64,000 nucleotides of DNA from Symsagittifera roscoffensis (taxonomy: Eukaryota > Xenacoelomorpha > Acoela > Convolutidae), in contig NC_087068.1 of the NCBI RefSeq assembly GCF_963678635.1, positions 17,118,027-17,182,026 of the forward strand, written 5' to 3'. The translations under genes and the position numbers were made by a program. Below the pieces are notes generated by a model that was given only the letters and a program-made list of their open reading frames with translations, was not told the origin of the DNA and did not search any database. Below are positions 12,446 to 23,026 of the stretch, one piece after another (the first letter of the stretch is position 1; each line of letters starts with the position of its first letter).

Positions 12446-12864
12446 TAACTTTACTGCAAAACTTAATTAAACAATATGTTTTAAGATAATTTCTACACAC
12501 TTTCTTAAGCCAACCCCCAGAAATGATTATCGAAAAAGAACAAATCCGTCCTGAAGAAAACCTGAAGGTTTTGACAGTCAATCAACGTCTTTAAAACAAA
12601 TTTGAAAGCAGTTATATCACTTGGAAAGAAAACAAAAGAAAATTAAAAACAAAACTGAAATAAATTTCGGGTTTTTGTCAAACAAATTGCTCCCACACGC
12701 TATAGCAAGTACAGAGTGAAGCTTTTAACGTCTAGCAAAGTTAATAATAACTTAATGACCTGCATTTTTTCTCATTTCGATTCTTTGGTTAATAAGGGTT
12801 AATAAGCCAATTTAATGGCAAAAAAGCTAATGGTCATTTAGTTTAAAAATAGTTCAACTAATCT

Positions 12865-13100
12865 TTTAATAGCACAAAACAACTCGCGCGTTAATAGTCC
12901 CAAATTGGCTAAATTGGCAATTTTCCAACCTCAATCTTTTTTCGAAAGATGGCCACAGGTATAACAATTTTTTTTTGAATTTGAGCTCAGGTCATCACTC
13001 TTTCAGATGGCATAAGAATTTTGCTCAAATGTGGCTCGTTGGTAAAAAAAAATTGAAACTGGTCTGGCGAAAAAGTACCCCGAGCATAACTATTCCGGCA
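12865..13100 (-). repeat. Fragment of foldback repeat family (reverse orientation)
   Basis: CGCGCGTTAATAGTCCCAAA, GGCAATTTTC, GGCCACAGGTA, GAGCTCAGG and TCAGATGGCATAA follow in the order seen in the reverse arms at 24358-24858 and 36454-36984. Confidence 0.65.
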
Positions 13101-13477
13101 CTTTCTTTTAAAATCAGAACAAAAAAAAGCATTTGATGCCAATAAAATATAATTTCTACCGGGCGCTGAAAATTTTTTTGAATTTTTCAATTCTGTCGGC
13201 TGTGTTGAAATTTTCAACTATTGAATTTTTCAGCAGTATTTTTTGTTAGAAAATTTCTAAAAATATTTGCGTACCCTAATTCAGAACACTAAATTTGATA
13301 GTACCAGAGCAAAGCACTGATTAATTGGACTGCTGGTCAAGATATTGTTTGGAACAAAAAATAGTTAACATGGTTAAATGAATAAAATGGTTAACAACAA
13401 ATGGAAAAGTATATTTTTAGGGCAAAATTTCACTGTTTACATACAAAATTTTATGTTTCGTCCAAAACGCTTTATTT

Positions 13478-13719
13478 TTCCGACTTTTGTAACCAAAATA
13501 ATGGAATATTTGAGCTCGGAATGCTTTTTTTTGTCAGACAAATGTATGACCTTAAACTTAAAATAGCGTGTGGGGGGACGATTTTGACAAAGAAATCTCA
13601 AATTAAAAAAAAAATTCATTTTATTTATATTACATTTAATTTTTTGATCTTATATTACTGCTCCATAGACATTAAACGGGAGTCGTAACTTTCAGGGCTT
13701 CGCCTTGATACGAGCAGTC
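13478..13719 (+). repeat. Internally deleted foldback unit (forward orientation)
   Basis: The outer end (CCGACTTTTGTAACC, GGAATATTTGAGCTCGG, GTCAGACAAAT) is joined directly to the tail half (GTGTGGGGGGACGATTTT, TACTGCTCCATAGAC, CAGGGCTTCGCCTTGATACG, AGCAGTCTAG). The central AACGCGCAA part is missing compared with the arms at 23696 and 35896. Confidence 0.65.
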
Positions 13720-14270
13720 TAGTAGTATAAGTTGCCAGCAATGCGTTAATCGAGACAATCATTTTGTCAATTTGGAATAAATATTTGAGTCGGCTTCAAT
13801 GTCGCATAACTACGCGTAAATAGGAAATTGGTAATAGCGTATAAATAGTTACCATTATTAAAATTATCCAAATCAAAGCAGAACCATATCCAGTACTTTA
13901 AAAAAAGCACTCTGTGAAACATTGGTTTTTTCTATCTTTGGGTGCTATAATTTGTTTAGTCTCAAGCCATGGAAAAATTGAAAAAGATCCTATATCTTTT
14001 TTTTAGATTGCATTTTCATATTGCATATTGTTTCATGCTAATTTTCAAACAATCAATATCTTGTAGGAGTTGGTTGAGATCGACTTTTTGTTTTTCCAAA
14101 AGTTCAAATTTTTTGTCTTCTTTATGTCATATATTAGTTTATGCTTTTTGACAGCATCCTTTTTGGCTAAAGATTCTGGCAAATTTGTATAGTGTTCCGC
14201 TATAATTATCTAGCCATTTGCACAATTATGTTTTTGAAGTTCACAGTAGTTGTAGTTGAAGTATATGTAG

Positions 14271-14597
14271 TTATATAAATATAAGAAACGTTATTATACC
14301 AGCTCTATACACAGGAGGAGACTGTGGCGTCCGTTTATCAATAGCAACATTTCTCCAAATCTGATCAATTCCCCAAGGCACGCAAAGCTGATCAACGCAT
14401 GAGGTAATCTTCCCGACAGTGATTTTTTCCAGACAATGACTGGCTATTCGATTTAATGATACTCGGGTGCAACTTTTGCTGACAATTGTCTGGATCAGTT
14501 TTCTGCAATCTTCCGTTTTGAGAAATGAGGGGCATGTTATTGGGGTTGCAGATACGAATGCCTCGTGAACACTCAGAACAGTCAGGATTAGTATCAT
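14271..14597 (-). CDS. Candidate small secreted Cys-rich protein (or first exon of one)
   Basis: A 108-codon frame starts at an ATG with a hydrophobic N-terminus (MILILTVLSVHEAFVSA), which looks like a cleavable signal peptide ending around residue 17-18. The following stretch of about 60 residues holds six cysteines (CPSF, DCRK, SCTR, HCLE, SCVD, LCVP), which could form three disulfides. The last residues turn hydrophobic and A+T-rich. The sequence GAGCTGGTATAA near 14300 could be a splice donor, so the real exon may end there after about 98 codons. No family is recognised and no neighbouring exon was found. It could be chance; the even cysteine count plus signal peptide is the only argument. 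Confidence 0.35.
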   Translation of the reverse strand: MILILTVLSVHEAFVSATPITCPSFLKTEDCRKLIQTIVSKSCTRVSLNRIASHCLEKITVGKITSCVDQLCVPWGIDQIWRNVAIDKRTPQSPPVYRAGIITFLIFI

Positions 14598-14967
14598 ATC
14601 TAATAAAACAACAAGACTTCTTTCATCGGGATTTCAGCAAAATTCTGATGAAAGCAAAATCCTGATGAAAAATTCACAAAAATTTTTAATTTTCTTCTTC
14701 GTTTGATAAGCTGGAGAAAAAATAACGCGACTAGATGAAATAAAAACAAGATAAAGAAACAAAACTTTTCATAAATTTGATTGAAATAGTTTTTTTAAAT
14801 TTAGTTTTGCTCTCAAATTTATGTCCGCCCGATTTATGTTAAAGGTATTGAAAAAAAAATTAAAAAACCACAAAAATCTGTTTTCTATTTAAATTTTTTG
14901 CATTTGAACTGATGATTTAAGCCTCTCTGAACTAATGGCTTAAGCCTACCGCAAAGAACTTCCAGGG

Positions 14968-15226
14968 TGAGGCATGACCTATTGGTTATACTCATAGAAT
15001 AATTTCAGATAAGGTACACCGTCTGCTCGTCACGCTATCTTACTTTCGGCCAGATAGATTCGTGCAACTTCTTAGTCTAATACCGTTCTTAATCTTACTC
15101 TTATATCTCCTAGTCTCAATAGATCTAGTGTATATTGGTCGATGCGAGTTAGTTCTTGAAGTTTATCCAGAAGGAGAACAACTGTTTTCAAAGTTTTATT
15201 CAAATTGTTCTGGTGCTGAAACTACA
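14968..15226 (-). mobile_element. Solo-LTR-like block, family member 2
   Basis: Read on the minus strand, this block starts TGTAGTTTCAGCACCAGA and ends in CA, and it matches 48706-48949 nearly along its whole length. Shared phrases include GAGATATAAGAGTAAGATTA, GGTATTAGACTAAGAAGTTG and GACGAGCAGACGGTGTACC. The plus-strand ORF at 15062-15400 runs through it and is probably a shadow. The sequence after the CA end begins CCC TGG but differs from the primer site of the 48.7-kb copy, so this may be a solo LTR. Confidence 0.6.
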
Positions 15227-15896
15227 AGTAAACAATTTTTCAAGTTTTCGATGTATACAAAACTTGAACGTTACAATCGCTATATTGACAGTTACATTTG
15301 GCTTGTATTAAAAAATGGCCTTGTTTTCTATTTGTCTTCTGAAGTTTTTTGCTCATTGTGGCTTTCTTTTCCTTCCAGCCGCCTCATTATTGAGGGGTAA
15401 CGAGTGATTTTACAAGATTAATTATGAAAACTTAAAAAAATGGGTTAATCCACTCACTGGTTTTTTAAAAATCGAGCAAAGTGATTAAAAATTTTAGTTA
15501 AAAACTTGTAGGTGGGTTGAAAGGAAAAAACCATTCAAGGTTTCCTGAACCGGTGTTTTTCTCGCCTCCTCATACTTACTTCCACAATTTCTACTTGCTT
15601 CTTTTACCAGGACCTCCCCCTCCCACACACTCACTCACTCACTTTAAATTTAAATTTTGGGGAGGTAGGTGAGAAGAAATAGGTGTGGGAAAAAGTAAGA
15701 CGTAAATAGGTGTAGAGGGGATGAGGGTATTTTTGGGGGTATTCAATTTGGTTATTAACATTAAGTAGAGGGATGTTGAAAATGCGAGGGGTTTTGAGTA
15801 GGTTGAGATATCGAATTGGCTGTGAAAAATGCAGAAAAAAGTTAGTACCACAAAGAAGCCATAGGAACCGATTTACTGAAAAAATATTTATATATG
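15227..15896. other. Gene-free stretch
   Basis: I see only low-complexity DNA, including a short CACTCACTCACT run near 15630 and a G-rich strand from 15660 to 15800. Overlapping ORFs on both strands show no domain. Confidence 0.5.
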
Positions 15897-15976
15897 CAGG
15901 GGCGGATCTAAGGTTTTCTCGAGGGCGGATTTTCAAAAAAGTATTGAAAATTTTGTCGACTTTTTGTAGGTTGACT
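15897..15976 (-). mobile_element. hAT-type MITE end, truncated by assembly gap
   Basis: CAGGGGCGGATCTAAGG, then TTTTCTCGAGGGCGGATTTT, is the same terminus as the right end of the MITE at 43104-43534, read in reverse. The rest is lost in the N block that begins at 15977. Confidence 0.75.
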
Positions 15977-16176
15977 NNNNNNNNNNNNNNNNNNNNNNNN
16001 NNNNNNNNNNNNNNNNNNNNNNNNNNNNNNNNNNNNNNNNNNNNNNNNNNNNNNNNNNNNNNNNNNNNNNNNNNNNNNNNNNNNNNNNNNNNNNNNNNNN
16101 NNNNNNNNNNNNNNNNNNNNNNNNNNNNNNNNNNNNNNNNNNNNNNNNNNNNNNNNNNNNNNNNNNNNNNNNNNNN
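15977..16176. other. Assembly gap (200 N)
   Basis: Exactly 200 N, a standard placeholder for a gap of unknown size. ORFs crossing it are meaningless. Confidence 1.
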
Positions 16177-16351
16177 TGTCTCGATTCTGATTGGTTGAAA
16201 CAGTATTTGTCTAAATACTGACCAGTCTGAATACGCGGTTGTCTAAATACTGATATGTATCCTCGTTTTATATATGATGTATTGAATATGAGTGTAGAGT
16301 GTTCATTAATAACCAATCATATTCCGTAACTGATATCTATTATTAGAACTA

Positions 16352-17083
16352 CAGTGCTGTTTTAAATTATCCGGACAAATCGAACAAAACTTGAATTTTC
16401 AAACAAGTTTTTTGCAAATTGGGTTAAGATTAGACTAAGAGTGAAGAGAACAAAAGTTGCTTAGAATTTCACCAGAATTAATATGGAGCCATTTTTTTTC
16501 CAAAATTCTCAACAAAAATTTTACCCCAAAAATGGGTCATTTTGGCTTTTTTTCAAACAATCAAGAATTACGCAAAAACTACTTTGTTAATTGAAAGAAA
16601 AATTATATCACAGGAAGCCTCTTACACAGCTCAACAATGTTTAATAAGAGTTAAATCTCCAAAAATTTGCGCAAATTGTTTAAAATTTAATTTTAAACAG
16701 AGAATCTGGGTTTTATATAGTAAAAATCACATTTATTGACTATCAAGTGAAAATTTTGTTCTCTTATACTAGTTTTTGGAGATTTAACCCTTTTAAAACA
16801 TTGTTGAGCTGCGTAAGAGGCTTCCTGTGATATAATTTTCTTATCAATTAACAATGTAATTTCCGCGTAATTCTTGATTTGAAAAAAGCCAAAATGACCC
16901 ATTTTTGGGGTTAAAATTTTTGTTGAGAATTTTGGAGAAAAAATGGCACCATATCAATTCTGGTGAAATTCTAAGCAACTTTTGTTCTCTTCACTTTTTG
17001 TCTAATCTTAACCCACTTTGAGAAAAACGCGTTTGAAAATTCAAGTTTTGTTCGATTTGTCCGGATAATTTAAATCAGCACTG
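16352..17083. mobile_element. Palindromic Tc1/mariner-type MITE, 732 bp
   Basis: The element begins CAGTGCTG and ends CAGCACTG. It is flanked by TA on both sides (16350-16351 and 17084-17085), which is the target duplication of the Tc1/mariner superfamily. Almost the whole element is one inverted repeat: arms of about 320 bp (16352-16670 and 16765-17083) surround a spacer of about 95 bp. The arms contain TTATCCGGACAAATCGAAC and its reverse. The ORFs at 16542-16739 and 16693-16902 are mirror images of each other within the arms. No transposase is coded. Confidence 0.85.
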
Positions 17084-17139
17084 TATACGTATAGCTGTTT
17101 ACAGTCGGATCAACTTTGTATGACAGTACATAAAATTAC

Positions 17140-17322
17140 TCTCCAACTAATCGCTTTTCCGGTAACTATTAGGATCTACTGAGAAAAAGAATTAGAAAAA
17201 GACCCGCATTGGTCAAGGAAGTTGCACGAAACTATCCGACCAAAAATCAGATAGTGTGATCAACAGACGGCGTAATTAATCTTTTATTACTCTATGAGAT
17301 AGCCAACAATCGGAATCAACTC
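17140..17322 (+). mobile_element. LTR fragment, family member 3
   Basis: GGAAGTTGCACGAAACTATC, CAGATAGTGTGATCAACAG, ACGGCGTA and TTACTCTATGAGATAGCC correspond in order to the 3' half of the LTR-like block at 48706-48949. It probably ends at a CA near 17322. Confidence 0.5.
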
Positions 17323-17496
17323 AATATGTACAAACAAAGTCCACAGGGATTTTTATGTCAAACAATAAAATTAACTTACGCGACCTCATCCAGTTTAGCG
17401 CGTCAAAGTCCATCATTAAATAATTTGCTCCTTTCGAAAGTCAAATTATTTACAATCTTAATTTCAAATGATTGTTATGCAGTAAATATCAATGCC

Positions 17497-17520
17497 GTTT
17501 ATTGCAGTGGTGCAATAAAC
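17497..17520. repeat. Perfect small hairpin
   Basis: GTTTATTGC and GCAATAAAC form a perfect 9-bp stem around the loop AGTGGT. No gene context explains it. Confidence 0.5.
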
Positions 17521-17577
17521 TTTTGCAAAATTGATTTTTTTAAGCATAACTCGTTGCTTCTAAAAATTCTGCAGTTT

Positions 17578-17711
17578 AATGCACTCTGACAAGGAGCTTG
17601 AGCTGTCATGACCTTCAGGTTGAAATTGTGTTTTGCCATTATTTTATTAACGGTGAACAACAATTGCAACCTAAACAACATGACAACTTAAATTTTAGGT
17701 CAGAGTGCATT
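17578..17711. mobile_element. Short inverted-repeat element, about 134 bp
   Basis: AATGCACTCTGAC at 17578-17590 is perfectly inverted at 17699-17711. Inside these, GCTGTCATG and CATGACAAC extend the symmetry imperfectly. It looks like a small MITE; no clear target duplication. Confidence 0.5.
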
Positions 17712-17939
17712 ATATTACAGAGCATCCACAATGATAAATAGCAGCAAACTCTGGGAACATTTTTCAAAAGCTCAACATCAATGAAAACTGCAATGATGTT
17801 AGCTACATAATTTGACTTTTGAAAGCAGCAATTAATTTTTTACAGATAAATTTTCACAAGTTTAAAATGGATTTTGACGCGTGCAAATATATACCATCGT
17901 TACAAACTATCAGTATCTGTCAAAAACTTTTTTGTTTTA

Positions 17940-18310
17940 ACTCGGACAAAACAATTTTTGTGGTTGAAATCGTACGAACAATTTTTTCTTCATCAAAATT
18001 CTTCTCAGTCGGAAAAACTCTTCTTTCAAAATTGGTGCTCCTGTTTTTGCTCGGTCGAAACTGGTTGAAACGTTTCTCTTTGGTCAATTTTATTTTCAGA
18101 CGAAATTGTTTTGCTCGGTTGAACTCAGTCGAAAATTTTTTCTTTGGTCGAACTTCAATTGGAAGCTAGTTTTTGACCGAGTTTGGTTGAAAAGTTTTAA
18201 CATGGTTGTAACATAAATAGGTTGAGTCAAGATGGCAAAAATATATCGAGATCGGTTTGAGTCGGTTGAAACAAACCAAAATTTGACCGAGTCTGTCAAA
18301 ACATAAATAG
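17940..18310. repeat. Decayed GGTCGAAA/GGTTGAAA minisatellite
   Basis: Words such as CTCGGTCGAAACTGGTTGAA, CGGTTGAACTCAGTCGAAAA and GAGTCGGTTGAAAC repeat irregularly at 25-45 bp. Related to the arrays at 4310, 5370 and 44740. Confidence 0.55.
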
Positions 18311-18440
18311 AAGACATTGGTCGCGCCAGTTGCGGTCACTTTCGTTTTGGTCGCGCTGGTCGCAATCATTTTTCTTTTGATTGCACCGGTTGCGGTTACT
18401 TTTCTTTCGGCTGCGCCAGTCGCGAGCACATTGCCGTGGT
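18310..18440. repeat. 33-bp minisatellite, four units
   Basis: About four units of the type TTTTGGTCGCGCCAGTTGCG plus GTCACTTTCG stand in tandem, with clearly higher G+C than the surroundings. On the minus strand they read as an 11-residue peptide repeat (for example TGAIKRKMIA) inside the frame 18166-18462. That frame has no other sign of being a gene. Confidence 0.7.
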
Positions 18441-18444
18441 CTGC

Positions 18445-21400
18445 AAAGTCTGAAAATACCAAAACTTGTTGCTAGCTTCTCATTAAAAAACGACAATTTA
18501 ATCCAGGAAACGTCAGCACACACTTTATAAAGACGCAAAATGTCGTTCGACAGAGCCCCAATTGGTATTGAACAATCTGATCACATGTTCTCGAGAAGAC
18601 AAGTGTTACCAAAAAACAAATATTTCAAGAAAAACAACATTTGAAGATCGAGTTGCAAAATTGTATAATAATTTTCCTTGTCCACCCTTGTTGCATCGTG
18701 AATAAATAGAGCATCCTTAATGCAGCTCGCATAAGTTGTTATACAGTTTCTTATTTTAAAGTTTTTCGGTTTTCGCGCTGGTTCTGTAAGGGTTTTTCTT
18801 CGTTTTTGTAAAAAAAAAGCCTAAATCAATCGAACACATGAATCAAATCAACAGTAGATTGGTTAACCAAACCAGTGCAGAATGTTTAACCAAACTATTT
18901 TTGTACCTAAAAAGTTTGACAGCAGGAGCGTTGACTTAAAACAACATTTTTAAGACTTTTTTATTGATTGTCAAAAAATGCAGCAGTGGACTCTTATAAA
19001 AATTTCGTAGCAAAATGATTCTGGACAACATATTCTATGCTTTCTGTGCAGCAATTGGCAATTTTTGCTTACTAATATTTTAATTTTTTCGAAAAGTTAA
19101 TTAAATTTCAAATTTATAAAGGAAAGATTAGTTTTCGATACCATTCAATTTTTGTTACAAAAGAAAAAATTGTTTTCGAAAAAGCTAAATTGTTAGTACT
19201 AGAGAACAAACAACAAGACTGCTAGTATATCAGAGCAAAACTTTGATGTTCCAACTACCCCTTATAGCTGAACGAAAGTTTTTCGCTTTACAATTTTGAT
19301 AAAATATTAGCAAAAAAAAAGAAAAAATTGAAAATTTTTTGTCCATTTTTGTCTTCTTTGCATCCATCCACACGCTAGTTAAAATACAAAAAAACTGTTT
19401 CAACGCCTCAAAAGGTATTTTCAGACCAAATTTTTCTTTCACGTGTTAATTCTTCCAAATTGGCCACCTTAGCAATTTTCAAAATCAAAAATCCTTACAA
19501 AATTTGATGACACGTAAAAATCGAAATAACTTTAAGCTCAAACAATGCAATTTTTAAAGTAATCAAGAAATTTTTTGTCAAAAAATCTTATAAAATGGAA
19601 ATATGACTGAAAAAAAACAAACCACAAGCAAAAAATTCCGTTACCTTATACAACATTTGAAGCAAAAATTAGACAAATTTGTTTGTCTCATTTCAGATTG
19701 GAAGAACTTTTCAATCATATAGTTTCTCTCTGTTAAACCTTATAAAACGATATATATCGCGCATTACTTACACCAAAGTGGCCATTTGCAAACCTCATGA
19801 CTATTTTCACACTTCACAAAATTTCACACTGGTGAAGTTGTGTTTTTAATTTGAATTAACAACAATAGTAGTTTTCAGATAATAAAAAACAATCACGTCA
19901 AAAATGGCTAGTTGAAAAGTCCATATGGCGCTAAAGAGAAACCACCAGAGCACAAATAATCACCAGCTTTCAACAAAAGTCGCAAAAATAAACGCCTCCA
20001 GCTTACGTTTCCAACACTCCTTACACTAATTGAAGGGTTTTCACTGACTGAAAGAAGGGCTTTCAAAATTCATACATTGTCTATCACGAAAATCCAAATC
20101 GATTCAGGTTGAATTACTCCTTATTATGTGATAAATTACAACCGAAGACATCAATACCCTTTAATTAGTAATAAAATATTCCGCCTAAATAACTTATTGA
20201 AAAACCAAAATTTGCCTAATAAACCACCCCAAGCACAAATAGTCCGTCCCCTGCATCAAAAATTGCAAAAAAAAACAATATTACTTAATCAGCTAAAAAT
20301 AGTGTAACCATTTTGTTCAAACTTAAACCGATAAGATCTCAGTCAACACTACGACGCTCAAATATCACAGACCATGCTTAATCTGTTCAGTTGTTCCTTT
20401 CTCAAATGATATTAGTTTGAAAGCACGATATAGTTTGTTGGGTCAAGTTATGTACCGAACCAAAAATTGTCCATCTTCAGACAAAATCAGTTCGAACTTT
20501 TAGGTGCTTGTTCTGTAGACATTTATTTCGGTAATTTCCATTATTTTGTTATCAGAACTTTTGAAAGTTTTATTGCAGAAAAGTTGTTTGATTTTTTTTT
20601 TCATATCCAATTTGGTATAATTAATGCCGTAAACTTATTAGCATCTTGCGTAGCAAATGCAATAAATTCTTCCTGTTTAACAAGTATTAAAAATAAAGTG
20701 AGGCAGGTTAGTTGAATACAACAAGGTGCTACTAGATGCAAATTAGAAATATGCTTTCTAAAACATTTTACACATTTCAAAAAACTTTTTATAAAACTGT
20801 TACTCGAAACTTATTAACCGAAGCAAGGCACCTTGAATGAATAGCAGTCACAAAAATAAGACTGTGCCCTGATACAATTAGACTAGCGTGATACACCTAC
20901 TTCCGAACCTTCTGTGCTACGTGCACAGCAACCCGCAGTTGTTGATCCGAGCATTGAAAATGGGGAGAAACTTTGTATTCTTCTGGTTTTTTTTTTGCTT
21001 TCCACGTAAAATCAGGTACGATCAGACTTCGCTGAGTGCTAAATTATGTTTAAACCTTTTGAATCGTGATTTGAGCGACATTAAAAAATTTCCGTGTGGA
21101 GGAAACCGGTTTGAAAACTGTGATTTTTCGTTTATTTCCGAAAGAGTAAAGCCAGCGAGCACCAGCTTGGGTTGTTTTTCAATCAAAAACATTTACCATA
21201 ATTAATAATCGTAATGTGTGGAGTGATATATCAAATTAAAACCATGATTAGCCCTGATTCGATTCAGATTAAAAACTTTTTTAAATTGTCCTAGTGTCCT
21301 AATTTTTTCAACGCTATCTTAGAATAAAAAATCTCAAAAATATCTTTGCAAAAACATTGAAACAAAAAACTGTTTGGTTTTATATTGCCGTTTTTCGACT

Positions 21401-21778
21401 GAAACCATCGTCCGATTTGCCTATTATACTGTTGCTGTCGAATAAGCCTAATTTCTAGGTTTTCGGTAGATCCTTTCATGCGCCAGCAAAAGATCAACAA
21501 ACAAAAAGTTTTTCATTTTATCAATAAGAAAACATCTTACAAAACGAACATTGAGAAATAACAAACGAACAGCACTTAGAAACAAGAACTTTATCACTTA
21601 CAAATAATTTATAAATTTTTATGAGCTTCAAAAGCACATTTGAACACAAACAGAAACTTTTAAGTAGAAAATGAAAATGTTGAACAATAAAACTCTAAAC
21701 TCTGCAGATAAAGAAGAAATAGAATAAGAACAGCTCAGCTGAGTTTTTCTTGGAAATTTCGGTTTCGCGTTTCTTTTC
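18445..21778. other. Gene-free 3' flank of the ELAV-like gene
   Basis: No domain-bearing ORF. The part nearest 21778 must contain the 3' UTR of the ELAV-like gene on the minus strand. Reverse polyadenylation words (TTTATT on the plus strand, for example near 21129) are present, but they are expected by chance in such AT-rich DNA, so I do not choose a site. Confidence 0.5.
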
Positions 21779-23026
21779 TCAAAGCAATGTGCTAGCAACT
21801 GGCACAAGCGAAGCTTCTAGAATGTTTGAGTAACATTTCATTCCGTTAAGAGAGTTCACGCAGCTCAGAGCATCTTCGAGTGAACAAAACATCAGTTTGG
21901 CCTCCGTGTTGTTCCTGTTAAACCCTTTCAGTTTTTGAACAAGTGGTTCGAATAATCTTTTCAAATCGGCGTCTGGAAGACTTAGTGGAATGTTACGTAA
22001 CAACACAAATAACTCATTTCCACTGCCCGGCGATAGTGTTTTGGGATTCGCAACAACGTAAGGACTTGGTGACGGCAAATAGGATCCAGATAAATTTTTG
22101 AAACTTGTCTCTCCCATTGGCATAGTTCTGAATGCGTTGTTGAAAACCGAAGGTGAAATGAGTGGCGTTTGTGGCAAAAAGCTGGCAAAATTGTAGCTTC
22201 CCAGAACTCCGGCTGCTGTCAGGACAGGAGCTGGACTACTCAAGCTTCCGGCATTATAGGATCCAAATGTGGTCGGCTGTTCGATTCCAGAAGACACCAA
22301 AGGGGTAGTTGGGGAGATTTCGGAACTAGCAGTTGACATGAAATTTGGGAAGCCGAACCCAAAGTAGCCGGGTGAATGAGGGGTGATTGGTGAATTCGGG
22401 TTGAGCGGCAGCGGACTCATTGAGTTGCTTTGAACCTGTACTTTATTCGGGTCTCCATAATGAGCATTCAGAAACTGAGACTTACTGTCTCTTTGTAGAT
22501 ACTGGCTATCCATTGATAGCCAAGGAATGTTTGCAATCTGTTGGTTATGTTGAGCTCGCAACAAAGACTCGGCGTTGAAATATTTCGACGGAAACTGAGT
22601 CGTTCCAAGCGTTGAAGGCGGCTCAGCAAAAAGAAGCTCGGACGTAACGAGTTGAGATTGCTGTAGTGGTTCGTTATTCGAAGAAGGATAAGCGAACGGA
22701 TTCGGCGATGCTCTTTGAGCGGCGACCTGTTTGTTCACGTCCTGTGTCTGAGACGTTTCCGGTTCACATTTCACTTTCATTTCACTGACATTCGACTGAT
22801 TTTGTTCATTCGTTTTGGGATTCAGACTCGCGATATCTTCTTTCAGTTTGCTGGCAAGTATTGTAGGCATGATTTTGTATGGGTAGGGTATTTCAGCTGC
22901 TGAGTTGGGTGAGTGGGCAAGTGGCAGAGTATTGCTGCCGTAGCTTAGAAGATACCCCATGTTGGCCAAAGAGGCTGCTTGTTGTTGTTGTTGTTGCTGA
23001 TAGAGAGCATATGAAAGATACTGCAC
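21779..23026 (-). CDS. ELAV-like exon 5 (long low-complexity region, RRM3, stop)
   Basis: The acceptor TTCTAG precedes GTGCAGTATC; the GTG is an internal valine codon. The exon codes 415 residues. It begins with a polyglutamine run of seven and continues Ser/Pro/Asn-rich for about 330 residues. It ends with a diverged RRM: LFVLLRNIP as RNP2, AKLMFCSLEDA in place of RNP1, and SLNGMKCYSNILEASL. The RNP1 aromatic pattern is poorly kept, so RNA binding by this domain is uncertain. Stop TGA at 21779-21781. Confidence 0.88.
   Translation of the reverse strand: MQYLSYALYQQQQQQQAASLANMGYLLSYGSNTLPLAHSPNSAAEIPYPYKIMPTILASKLKEDIASLNPKTNEQNQSNVSEMKVKCEPETSQTQDVNKQVAAQRASPNPFAYPSSNNEPLQQSQLVTSELLFAEPPSTLGTTQFPSKYFNAESLLRAQHNQQIANIPWLSMDSQYLQRDSKSQFLNAHYGDPNKVQVQSNSMSPLPLNPNSPITPHSPGYFGFGFPNFMSTASSEISPTTPLVSSGIEQPTTFGSYNAGSLSSPAPVLTAAGVLGSYNFASFLPQTPLISPSVFNNAFRTMPMGETSFKNLSGSYLPSPSPYVVANPKTLSPGSGNELFVLLRNIPLSLPDADLKRLFEPLVQKLKGFNRNNTEAKLMFCSLEDALSCVNSLNGMKCYSNILEASLVPVASTLL

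Noticed and set aside
15773-16316. ORFs of 127-141 codons
   Set aside because: They cross the N gap.
16542-16902. Two similar ORFs on opposite strands
   Set aside because: They are mirror images within the arms of the palindromic MITE.
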